NCBI GenBank assembly: GCA_001692895.1
Contig: KV748183.1
Coordinates: 1,798,001 to 1,862,000 of the forward strand
DNA from: Cenococcum geophilum 1.58
Lineage: Eukaryota > Ascomycota > Dothideomycetes > Gloniales > Gloniaceae
Length of the DNA: 64,000 nt
Direction: 5' to 3'
Position 1 is the stretch's first letter. Each line of letters opens with the position of its first letter. Positions 1 through 9,655 of the stretch are shown here, in pieces. The position numbers were made by a program, and so were the translations under genes. Below the pieces are notes generated by a model that was not told the DNA's origin, searched no databases, and saw only the letters and a program-made list of their open reading frames with translations.

Positions 1-3
1 AAT

Positions 4-1005
4 ATGCTATCCAAGAGTGTTCTATTTAGCTTAGCGCAGCTTATAGACAGCGAGAAATATAGCGACTTAAAACTTATATACCAGGGGCTAGAGTTTAAAG
101 TCTATAAAGCGATTATATACACCCAATCTCCTATACTTACAGCTGCCTATAATAGAGGCTTTTAGGTAAAAGCTAACCAAACATCTAGTAGAATTAACCC
201 TAACTAACCAACTAACGGGTAGGAGGCGGCGATTAATATTATAAATATTAACGAGTTCGATTCTAGCACCATTAAGAGGATAATCCAATTTATATATAAG
301 AGGGACTATAAGAATAGCAAGGAGGAGCAAGGATCTAATATTAACAACGCTAATGCCTTATCGCCATCTAAACTAGATAATAGCGGTGGCGATAATAAAG
401 ACATAACGATACGGCCGACGACGGCCTATATTACACTTTATCACGTCTATATTAATGTAATTACCGATTACTATAATATACTACAGCTAAAAGAGCTTGT
501 AAATATAAAAATCTAATATATTCTAGGAACCAGCTAGTCCGCAGACAGGTTTCCTAATATTATTAAGGATATCTTTAGCCTAATAGGCGACTTAGCATTA
601 TATAATATAATTACCTTAACAGCAGCTAAGTATATTAAAGAGCTTATTAAACTTAGGGACTTTGTGGAGCTAGACGTTATAAGCGATTTCGCCATCGGCA
701 TTATACAGACAGCGATTACCGCATCCAAGGACATGGAGGAAAATTTTATACTAAAACTTTAAGCTATTTAATCTTAGCTATAACAAACAGAATCACTACT
801 TTAATCCGCCAAGGCGAGGTATATCGCGGCTGAGCGTAAAAGTAAAAACATTAATAACTATCTTAATACCCTCTACACGACTAGAACCTGTTATAATATT
901 GGTTACAGAGCTAAGTTTACATATTATATTAAGGACAGCAGTTATCTATCTAACCCTAATCACCCTTATATACTTCGTTATAAAAGGTGCAAGCGTTATA
1001 CATAA
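4..1005 (+). pseudogene. RIP-degraded BTB/POZ-domain gene
   Basis: A single plus-strand frame opens at an ATG and runs about 330 codons with no frameshift. About ten in-frame TAA/TAG codons sit where CAA, CAG or TGG would restore Gln or Trp. The N-terminal part reads like a fungal BTB/POZ domain (KYSDLKLIYQGLEFKVYKA, then a hydrophobic helix and INIININEFDSSTIKRIIQF). The middle keeps the ADYY-like segment and LQLKELVNIKIQ helix that follow the BTB fold. The C-terminal part has a possible zinc-binding cluster (CYNIG, then LRYKRCKRY, several Cys apparently turned to Tyr). BTB proteins of this class usually act in protein-protein interaction, including ubiquitin-ligase adaptors; here the gene is dead. 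The terminal TAA may itself be a mutated Gln codon, so the original end could lie further on. Confidence 0.75.
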
Positions 1006-1145
1006 GTAAAGATACATAGCTTAGAAGATCGGCTTAGGTAGAAAGTTATTATATCGTTTAGGTTAATCTAAGAAATTCAAATATATATCTCGTCTATAGT
1101 CGATCCGTCAGATATTATATAGCAACTATATTATCCATCTCCCAT
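1006..1145. other. AT-rich tail of the BTB relic
   Basis: The BTB frame can be followed for some 40 more codons if TAA at 1003 is read as Gln. No motif is recognised, so this may be the gene's 3' end or flanking sequence. Confidence 0.3.
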
Positions 1146-1149
1146 CAGC

Positions 1150-1290
1150 CTCCCCTTACCTTACCCCTTACCCCTTACCCCTTACCCTTTACCCCTTACC
1201 CCTTACCCCTTACCCCTTACCCCTTACCCCTTACCCTACCCTTTATCTTATCCTTTACCTTACCCTTACCTTTACCCTTACCTATTACCC
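1150..1290. repeat. CCCCTTAC microsatellite (telomere-like)
   Basis: A run of about 140 bases made of units close to CCCCTTAC, with CCCTTTAC and CCTTACC variants; on the minus strand it reads GGGGTAAG. The unit resembles but does not equal the filamentous-fungal telomere repeat TTAGGG. It holds no CA or TG, so it could not be a substrate for CpA mutation and stands out as clean. Confidence 0.85.
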
Positions 1291-1556
1291 TTTGCCCCCC
1301 AAACAAATTATAAAATCCTAGTTATTATATCTATTCTACTAAATACTGGAATAGGATTAGATAATAATAAACTAAAATGAAATAAAAAGTAGTAAAGAAT
1401 AATAAGATAAGCGAGAAATAACTAGGAAAAGGTCCTATGTATAAGGAATATATAGTTCTAAATTTACTAGTTATATGCCTTTCTATTAGTACTAGAGGGT
1501 TAGCATAGGATTCTTGTATAAGCAAGGCGACTTACCTAGCGGTGCCTCTTAATCAG

Positions 1557-2430
1557 ATGCCATACGCCATATATAAGGGCTGCGTAATTTTTAAAATGCT
1601 TAAGTCCTTTAATCCACTCTAAATAATAAGGATGCTTATAGCGGAACCTCTACCTAAACACTCCTTCTATAACGTGATTATTGAGATACTTTTATAGTAT
1701 ATCCTTTTTTATAAATAGGCGGGTCTGCCTTAGCGTTAAGAGTTAGTTATTGCTAATGCAGATAAGGCAAATAAGATTAGTAAACATTATAGGATACGGC
1801 AGCTATATTATCTTAATACCCTCTTCCTTAATTGGGACCGCGCTCTATATCTTATTTAGGTTTTCTTAGAAAGGCAAGTCTAAGCTAATATATTCTTTCT
1901 GCCGCTTTACCTATTAATAGGTACCAGTATTGGTATTACTTACACCTCTTTTCACGCCTATTATACTTTAGTCTACTTTAGACCTAAGTTAAAGTCCAAT
2001 AGCCTTGCTTGGGATCCTATTCTGCCGGCTTTCTTATTAATTATAATACTTAATAAGATTGCGGATAAACTTTATACGGAGTTTTATAGCGTACCCTTCT
2101 TTAAGCTTATTTAGCGGCTAAAATAGCAGTTTAGCAATAGTAGTATATTTGCGAAATTTATACTATATAGCTAAATGGGTAGGAATATCCGTCCTAACGC
2201 TACCACTAAGCTGTCTTTTAATATTGTAATTATTAATGGCATTATAAAAATTAAAAATAACCTAGTCCTCTTTTTATTTGCGTAGGACGTTTATAATACT
2301 ATAAAGTTTATATCTGGCTTCGTTATAATAGTTATATAGTTTCGTTCCCTTCGCGGCGTTAATAGGGTGATATCCTCAGCTCCTGATCTTTCGCTTATAT
2401 CGCTCTCGTTTCTTATAAAGCTATAAAATA
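1557..2430 (+). pseudogene. Unassigned relic reading frame
   Basis: From an ATG at 1557 one plus-strand frame continues about 290 codons without frameshift, broken only by TAA/TAG. It contains stretches such as LNTLFLNWDRALYL and SFNIVIINGIIKIKNNL and several hydrophobic segments (one near NIFFLPLYLLIGTSIGITY). I do not recognise the family. The frame coherence argues that this was coding, but AT-rich RIP sequence can leave several frames open, so confidence is limited. Confidence 0.35.
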
Positions 2431-4240
2431 TTAGGGTATTAATTAAGTTCTAACTAGAATTTAAGCTTCTACTCGTTAGTTAGACCTATAGGGGCCCGCT
2501 TATCCCTTAAAATCCCTATCTATACGGCATATTAGATAAGGTCGTCCTATAATAGAGTCCTAAAGTAGATTAACTAGAAATCGCGCTTAATTAAATTAGG
2601 TAAATAAAACCGTTAGTAGGTATTACCGTAATAACCTATTATCTAATTTCGCTCTTCTAGAGTAAGGGTAGCTAGAAAGGTCAGTTAATAGATATACTTA
2701 TATTAAATCAGACACTTACTATTTAATTTCCTTTCGGACGCTCGTTATAGCTAATAAAGTTTAAGTAATTGTTTAAACCTGGCCACTCGGCCTAACTACA
2801 TATAGTAATCGCGGCATTTCTAGTAAGGGAATGCTTTAGTATCTAACACTCCCCTATAACCAGCCATTATTTTAATATCTTAAAAGATGGGTCGTTCCTC
2901 CATCTACTTCTTAAACTTTACTTTAAAACTCTCTTTATTTATTAGGATTTTAAGTTTAAAAATCTCTTCTAGCAAAGTATAATAGCGTTAAAATGTATTA
3001 TCCGTAATAGCAAAGCTTATAAAATGGGATAGAATATAAAAAGCTAGGATACTTTTAAGACGGAAAATAAACCTCTTACTACAGGTCTATTAGCGCTATT
3101 CGCGCCATCTTTAATTGGCGTTACTATATACCGTCTGCCTATGCCTCTAGAATTCTTAATATATATAAGACTTATAAGGGCAATAGTTGTGGTTTAATTA
3201 AAGTTTTTTACATCGCGAACTTTTAGGATTGTGATATGTTTATATAAAAGCGCTTTATTAGAGCCTCTTACGCTTAAACTTTTAATAAGAGCTTAGGGTC
3301 TTATTGCCGTGGCACCAGAGAGGAGGAGAATTACTTCTATTTGCACTCGAAAACGACCATAGTAAGGCTTTACGTCTATTATCTAATAGGCATTAATAAT
3401 TGCATATAAGTCTTATATATACATTATATGCTTTTTTTTCTCTAACGTGTCCAGCTTATATATTAGCGTTAAGTAGGTTAAGATCTACTGTAATAAATTA
3501 GCTAGGATTTTTTTTTAAAAAATTAAAGATTACCTATATCTTGTATATTAAGTTCTGCGCTATTATTTATACTATAGCCTGCCATATCTATAAATTTATA
3601 CAGTATTTGTCTCCAGTATAACTAAATTATACTTTCCTTCTTAATTCGAGAATTCTTTACGCGCCATTTAAGGTATATTTTAAATATGTCGGCCACGCAC
3701 TAATAAAGGGCCTTAGTTGGGTTAGACTTAACTTTTAGGCAGAATCTAAATACAAATCGTTAGTATTATAAGGTAAATTTTAGTTTAAATATAAACGAAC
3801 TTTTCCTAATTTTAAAACTTACGCTTAATAAAAGAAGTAGACCAGGGCTTCCGTTTTAACTTTACCCTTCCTTAATCCTTATAATACGCAATCCTCTACT
3901 ATAAATATTCCCCCTTAGAATTGGCGTCTTCCCTAGCTTTAGAGTTAGAGCTTAAATCTAAGTCTAAAGCTAGCTTAAAATAAAACGGCTTACCTAGTTT
4001 AGAGTCTAAAGCTAGCTTAAAATAAAACGGCTTACCTAGTTTAGAGTCTAAGCTAGAGGCTAGATCTATATTTCGCCATTTCTTACTTTAAGAGGGTATA
4101 GTGGTTAAACGCGTAGTGTTTTAGTGCTTTAGTAGCTACCAGTTGCTTATACGCAGAAGCTAGCTTAAGAGCGACTGCTGTTAATAGGAACGCTAAAAAA
4201 GGCTCTACGGGAGATCGGCGTTCTTAAGAGCGGGATAAGG
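2431..4240 (+). other. RIP-decayed region with weak plus-strand coding signal
   Basis: Plus-strand frames around 2,860-3,900 read as protein-like once TAA/TAG are ignored (for example APERRRITSICTRKRP near 3,315), but I cannot follow one frame throughout or name a family. A 50-bp near-perfect tandem duplication (core AAGCTAGCTTAAAATAAAAC) sits at about 3,968-4,050. Confidence 0.3.
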
Positions 4241-4980
4241 CAAAAAAATCCCATGGGTAGAAACCTAGAAATTAAGTATTAGAAGTGAACGATATAATAG
4301 CAGGGGAAAATATATATATAGCTACTATAGGAAAAGGGTTAAAGGAGCGTAGTGTAAAAGGGAGGTTTCGTTGTGTGAGGGTAGTGCTTTTGGCGAAGGA
4401 TAAGAATGAAGGTAGGCGGCGGACGTCCATAGCTTCTTAAATAACGTTAGCCGCCGAGGGACGTTTGGGGAGCTTTTAGGTTTAGTGGGTAAATAAAGGA
4501 AGACCCTGCCGTCCTTGGCATGCTTAGTATGTTATAAAGCGGCGATAGATATGGGTCTAAGTGAGGAGAAACAGGCCTCCTAAAACGGGGGAGGAGCCCA
4601 ATCCGCTGCGTCTTCCCCAATAACAAGATTCTAGTAGTTATAACGGAAATCTAACCGCATTTAGTTATAACGGAACACTAAAATACTGGCCGAATGCTGA
4701 TTTGCAGGTAAATCGCTTGTAAAACCATTGCAAAGCATTATTTTATTATTAAACCGAATAAAGCCTTAAATATATAGGAGAGAGTCTATATCGACTTTTT
4801 ACAGTGTATTAGGCAGCGGATGCTTAGATAACCGCGAGTTGGCGATTAAAGCGATATTTTCCGGCAGAATACCGAAATAGGAACCGCTTTTCCTAATTAG
4901 ACAGGCGTGTCATATTTCCGCTGCATTAACTTAGGTGGACCGTATATAACCACGGTAGTTACGTTAGCCATTCGTGTTTT
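4241..4980. other. Gene-free stretch with milder RIP
   Basis: CA and TG are clearly more frequent here than on either side. I found no open frame or repeat that I can support, apart from short GA-rich runs near 4,240-4,480. Confidence 0.4.
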
Positions 4981-5164
4981 TTTACACCACCTGCCTCGCG
5001 CAACCTGCCAGTCATCTGCGCATTGGGAAACCACATTTATATTTTACCTCTTTTATACTAAATAGCATATTTTAAATAAACAGCTACTTAAAGCTATTTA
5101 TAAGGGCTAAATAAATAATATTATTTTAGATAATTATATAATATTAGCGATAGTTCTCTTCTAC

Positions 5165-5335
5165 CTATCTACCTATTAACTACCTACCTGCCTGCATTGC
5201 CTACCTGTTTGCATCTGCCTACCTGTCTATATCTGCCTACCTGTCCTGCATCTGCCTACCCTGTCTGCATCTACCTACCTGTCTGCATCTGCCTACCTAT
5301 CAGCATCTCCCTGTTTGTGCCTACCTGTCTGTGCT
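5165..5335. repeat. 18-bp CTACCTGTCTGCATCTGC tandem repeat
   Basis: Imperfect 16-18 bp units of CTACCTG-TCTGCATCTGC type repeat about nine times. The same repeat occurs in decayed form (CTACCTATCTATATTAC) in the two short elements near 46.8-47.2 kb and 50.95-51.4 kb. Here the CA and TG steps are retained. Confidence 0.85.
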
Positions 5336-5559
5336 ACCTTAATTCGATCGATCGATCGAATCGTTTATAGTGTTCGCTGGCTAGTCGTTGTCGTCTGGCC
5401 TCTGGCGACGGTCGTCTAGTTCTGGCGACGGTCCTCTGCTGGCTGCCGTCTTGGTGGCCTCCCTAGGTAGGGAGGATGTAACGAAGGAAGGGTAAAAAAT
5501 AAGGTGGCTACAGGTAGAGGCACGTGTAGAGGCTATCGGGAATATAGCGGGGACCCGAG

Positions 5560-5990
5560 GCAGAGCTTCGTGTAGAGCCTCTGTACGCGGAGCTTCGTGT
5601 AGAGCCTCGTGCAGAGCCTCGTGCAGAGCTTCGTGCAGAGCTTCGTGCAGAGCTTCGTGCAGAGCTTCGTGCAGAGCCTCGCGCAGAGCTTCGTGCAGAG
5701 CCTCGTGCAGAGCTTCGTGCAGAGCCTCGTGCAGAGCCTCTGTACGCAGAGCTTCGTGTAGAGCTTCGTGTAGAGCTTCGTGCAGAGCCTCTGTACGCAG
5801 AGCTTCGTGTAGAGCTTCGTGTAGAGCTTCGTGCAGAGCCTCTGTACGCAGAGCTTCGTGTAGAGCTTCGTGTAGAGCTTCGTGCAGAGCCTCTGTACGC
5901 AGAGCTTCGTGTAGAGCTTCGTGTAGAGCTTCGTGTAGAGCTTCGTGTAGAGCTTCGTGTAGAGCTTCGTGTAGAGCCTCGTGCAGAGCC
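5560..5990. repeat. 12-bp minisatellite AGAGCTTCGTGC (intact state)
   Basis: About 35 units of AGAGCTTCGTGC/AGAGCCTCGTGT, with a recurring TCTGTACGC interruption. Since 12 is a multiple of 3 and the unit lacks stops, the minus strand is open over 204 codons as a (HEAL)n repeat. I treat that open frame as a product of the repeat, not as a gene. The same unit occurs inverted at 15.2-15.6 kb and decayed at 45.5 and 52.4 kb. Confidence 0.9.
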
Positions 5991-6089
5991 TCCAAGTAAT
6001 AAGACTATATAAGATTGTATAAGATTATATTAGATAATATATAATAGTTAAATATATAGCATATAACTTTACCTTAATTAAATGTCAAG

Positions 6090-7084
6090 GCCCTCGAAAT
6101 CGGACTCTGCACCTGTACGTGGTGAGGCCTACGAACCTGCTGGTCTTTGGACTCAGCAGAGCCAACGCAGAGACGTCGCACAGCTGCGGGTAGGAGGTCG
6201 TTGTGGTGGTGGTCGAAATGTTGTGGGGGGTAGTGAAAAGTTTTCACATGGGATGGTGAGATCTCGAAAACCACTACTAACAACTGCTACGCTCCTATTC
6301 AACCCTGTGTAATCCTCGCGTATACGAGATGGAATCCAACGTCCCCCGACCCCCAATTGAAAGCATTGACGACCTCATATTGACGAACGAACGAGCGCGA
6401 ACGAACGAGCAGCGAGCAAATATACGGCCCCTCTTAACCCCCAGAGCGATCGCCCGCGGAGCATGCGGTCACTCGCTATTTTATTACTGCCGTAATACTA
6501 CCGCAGCCTGGATTGCGACCCACGGTTTTCCTTGTCTCCTTTTAACGGAGTGGTGACCCTTAGAGAGGGCCTAGCTGGGGCCTAGGTATAAAAGATACCC
6601 AAATACAATATATCCCGCTGTCAGTATTACAGTGGTTAAAACGGATGAATCCCCCTTACGCCTTCGATGGCTCTAGGGGGGGGAGGCAAGGCGTATATGG
6701 CAATGGTCAACAAGAGATAGCACACAGGGGACGGTTAAGATATGGGAGAGAACAACAATAAGCGCAAGCACACGGCGATCGATCGGCAAGGCCTAGCTGG
6801 GACGTAGTAAACCCTAGCTTTGGATAAGCTGGAGAAGGAAGCAGTGGTTCCCAAGGAGTTCAAAACATCTATGGAGGAGGACGTGCTGTAGGCCCGCAGG
6901 GCCGCTGCTACGTGCAAACATGGCAAATCGGGGTTTTTCATCCTACTAAGGCTGCTCATAGGGTTTTTCCTCCCCCAACTGCAGGGGTTTTCTTCCTGTA
7001 AATACACAAGTTTTCCCCCCTGTGCGGAGTAGTCTGCGTGGGCCAGTAGGATCCATATCAGACGTTAATTAAAGATTATACTAC
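6090..7084. mobile_element. 995-bp insert with 15-bp target duplication, nearly RIP-free
   Basis: TAATTAAATGTCAAG lies on both sides (6,075-6,089 and 7,085-7,099), and the related short element at 52.88 kb is continuous here, so this is an insertion. Base composition is balanced, with plenty of CA and TG. There is no terminal inverted repeat and no poly-A. A plus-strand ATG at 6,329 opens 75 codons (MESNVPRPPIESIDDLIL). A second frame from 6,742 reads MGENNNKRKHTAIDRQGL and then a basic, charged segment (KLEKEAVVPKEFKTSMEEDV) with three stops, which looks like a piece of a transposase C-terminus. The long variable target duplication is more typical of LINE-type or other target-primed insertions than of DNA transposons; the class remains open. 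Confidence 0.6.
6172..6281 (+). repeat. 110-bp block shared with 17,739-17,841
   Basis: GACGTCGCACAGCTGCGGGTAGGAG and the following AGTGAAAAGTTTTCACATGG...CCACTACTAAC match a RIP-decayed block at 17,739-17,841 base by base, apart mainly from C-to-T and G-to-A changes. The core GTGAAAAGTTTTCAC is a perfect 15-bp palindrome around its central base, so it could be a protein-binding site. Confidence 0.6.
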
Positions 7085-7689
7085 TAATTAAATGTCAAGA
7101 AATATATAGTTACCTTTTAAAGTTGCTAAGTAGGTTAACTGCGTGTTAAGGAATATGCAGTTAGCTTTATCGGCAAAATATTGTCCCTTGTAAATAACCT
7201 CAGCTGCTAAAAGTTGGCGTCGTTAGCGGGCTATTAAGGGCATTAACTAACTCAACAAACCAGCCTATGTTGAGTTTATTTAACACGCAAACTGCGCGCA
7301 GCCTACACATAACCTACGCATTTAGCAACTATAATTATATTTAGAGCCATCTACCTCTTTTATACTAATAGCACAGTTTAGATAATAAATAAAGGCTACT
7401 TTAAAGCTGTTTATAAGGCTAGCAAGATAAATTATATACACTTCTTTATATAATCTATTATATTATTTTAGACAATTTAATACAATATCCTAATTGTCTT
7501 ATAATATATTCTAAAAGTATAAAACCTTTCCTACTCTCCCTGCGATAATAATATACTACTAGCATAGTATATATATATAACCAAAAAGTAGCTACTAAGA
7601 GTAGTAGATATAGGCTAAAAGAAAGGTAAATTAAGAGCTAGTATATATAATAAAAAAGCCGCAGTTATTTTATAGGAGAGTATAGAAAG

Positions 7690-9400
7690 TCCTATGCCTA
7701 ATCTCCTACTAAAAACTCTACTAGCTCCTTTATACTAGAGTTTAGAGCATATATTATAAACCTTATATACTACTCCTCATTCTTAATTAAATTTAATAAC
7801 ACTTTCCCGTTATTATACTAGCTATAGCTATCCTCTATAAGACCATAGTACTGCTTAAATTGTATAAATAACTTATTGGATTTAAACCTTTCTGGCCTAG
7901 GCTTACTAGTTCCCGTATTTAGAATAAAGTAGTATACTAAGGTAAAGGACGTATATTCCGCTAAATCTAACAAACTTAGCTAGTTCTAAAAGTTAAATTA
8001 GTAAATATTATAGTAGTAGTAAGGCCCTAGATTTTCTAGCTTACTCTAGAGCTCTCCCTTTAAGATAGACTTAGCGGACTAGTCTAGCCTACTTTAGAGC
8101 TCTCTATTTAGGATAGACTTAGTAAACTAGTCTAGCCTACTCTAAAGCTCTCCCTTTAAGATAGACTTAGTAGACTAGATAGTATAGTCCGGCTTTCTAA
8201 TAAATAGCCTAAGTTAATAATCGCGTTAGTTTCGTCGTTGCTAAGGCTTGTAAGGAACCTCTCTCTTATATTATTGCTTAGATCCGCTATAAGGTTATTA
8301 AGGTTATCTTTATATAGGTCCTTAATAATTTCTATAGTGTCCGATTAAATTAGCGTTAGGTTTGCAGTATATTTAATAACTATAGGCTAAAGCCGCAGCC
8401 ATATTCTAGATTGCCGTTTTCTAAACATCTGGTTTTAGCTGCCTAAAAGGTTAGTATAGGCTTCTATAATAGGTTAGAGAATAATAATAGGTAGTAAAAT
8501 ACTAGATATATACTAACCGCTAACGGCAGAGCCATAAAAGGTATCTATTCTCCTAGAGCCAGTTCTATATTCCCTAATTATATAATATATTGCTATTAAA
8601 ACAAAAGTAATAGTGTTACTAGTAAGCTTTTTAAACATATTATAAGAGTAGGGTAATTAGGTAAGGCCGTTCTTTCCTCTACCGTAAAATATATTAGCTA
8701 TGCTAGCAACTATTGCGTTAGAACGGAAGCGGTTATTACTTAGCTATTGGCTATTATTAGTATTTTACTAAATAGCATAGATAAAGTACCTTTATGTAAT
8801 CTAGCGCAATAAAATTATAATTAGTTAGTAGTTCTATAATTAGTTCGGGCACGTTATTAAACCCTAGCCCGTATACCTCCCTTATAAGTATACGAACCTT
8901 TATAATTACGTAGTTCCTAAAGTTCCCTATTACGTTAAATAGCTATATATAATTATTAGTAGACAATTTAATATAATATTTCTAGTATATAGATACCTTA
9001 CGAGCGGATACCGGGTTAGAAATACGATTAGCTTTTTTTTACATTACTTTCGGCAGCTTTATAATAGCTTCTAGTCATGCTTTTTTTATTATACCCTTAA
9101 CTAGGCCTAAAAAGCGGTCGAACTATAGGTTAATAAGATGCCCTTTATAAGTCCTAGAGTTAGTTACTAGTCTTACTAGTAAAATAGACCTATAAAGCGC
9201 AAATATAGGCTTATATCTCTTAGGTAGGTTTTCTTTTATACGTCGCCGTTATAATATCTAGAGGTACTCTTCTCTTACCCATAGCGCGGTAGTTAGGTCA
9301 AAATTATCTCTATAGTTTAACTCGTTTTTACTTTCCCTAGTGCTATTTAAGTCCCCTTTAAATTAAACACTAGGTTAGTATACTCTATATTAAAGGGAGG
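7690..9400 (-). pseudogene. Unassigned minus-strand relic frames in segment A
   Basis: On the minus strand long stretches read as protein once TAA/TAG are ignored: about 9,359-8,800 (KGDLNSTRESKNELNYRDNF, FDRFLGLVKGIIKKA) and about 8,760-8,220 (NIFYGRGKNGLT, KDLYKDNLNNLIADLSNNI), with a change of frame near 8.8 kb. Between 8,190 and 7,690 two frames stay open and I cannot choose. I recognise no family. The equivalent in segment B (about 55.4-57.0 kb) shows the same pattern. Coding direction is my inference from frame coherence. Confidence 0.35.
8035..8190. repeat. Three tandem ~54-bp units in segment A
   Basis: The block CTAGAGCTCTCCCTTTAAGA...CTTAGCGGACTAGTCTAGCC occurs three times in a row; the same three units lie at about 55,768-55,905 in segment B. 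The unit length, a multiple of three, would keep a reading frame. Confidence 0.8.
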
Positions 9401-9464
9401 TCACTTATTTTATAGATAGAGGTATATTAGATTTTAGGTGGACACGGCTTACTAGGGAGAATAT

Positions 9465-9655
9465 TAGTTGTTTACGCAATAAAGTACGGATTAGGTGCGT
9501 AGGAGAGTATTTTAAACTAGCATATAATTATTTACGCGGTAAGGTACGGATTAGGCGCGTAGAAAAGTATTTTAAACTGGTATATAACTGTTTACGCGGT
9601 AAGGTACGGATTAGGCGTATAGGAGAGTATTTTAAACTAGCACGCAATTATTAAA
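9465..9655 (+). repeat. Three tandem 60-bp units (20-residue repeat)
   Basis: TTTACGCGGTAAGGTACGG...GAGTATTTTAAACTAGC repeats three times. In segment B the matching units are open on the plus strand as a repeat of about 20 residues (KVQIRRAGEYFKLVRNYL-like). The minus strand is also open, so the coding strand is uncertain. Confidence 0.75.

Larger units (their letters stand above)
4985..7168 (+). mobile_element. Third, divergent copy of the short repeat-rich element, truncated
   Basis: The order of blocks matches the short elements at 45,029-47,517 and 50,660-53,262: a GCGCA-rich lead-in and a block of 'TTTATAAGG...ATAAA' (4,985-5,150), 18-bp CTACCTGTCTGCATCTGC-like repeats, an AATCGATCGAT-rich block, a CTAGTTCTGGCGACGGTCG repeat, the 12-bp minisatellite, an AAGTAATAAGACTATA block, and GGTTAACTGCG repeats. 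It stops at 7,168, where segment A begins with ATCGGCAAAA. The target word there (TTAGCTTTTAAAG in the other copies) is cut after TTAGCTTT, so segment A or a rearrangement interrupts this copy. Its 5' end is too diverged to place exactly. Confidence 0.6.

Noticed and set aside
5165-5335. CRISPR-like array
   Set aside because: Units are contiguous without unique spacers, and the sequence is clearly fungal.
5381-5995. 204-codon minus-strand open frame of (HEAL)n
   Set aside because: It is produced by the 12-bp repeat; the inverse array at 15.2 kb opens different residues (ARSS, CRPS), and no start region or conserved flank supports translation.
6735-7007. 90-codon minus-strand frame in the 995-bp insert
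   Set aside because: The opposite strand reads better as a transposase-like remnant; no family or start context supports the minus frame.
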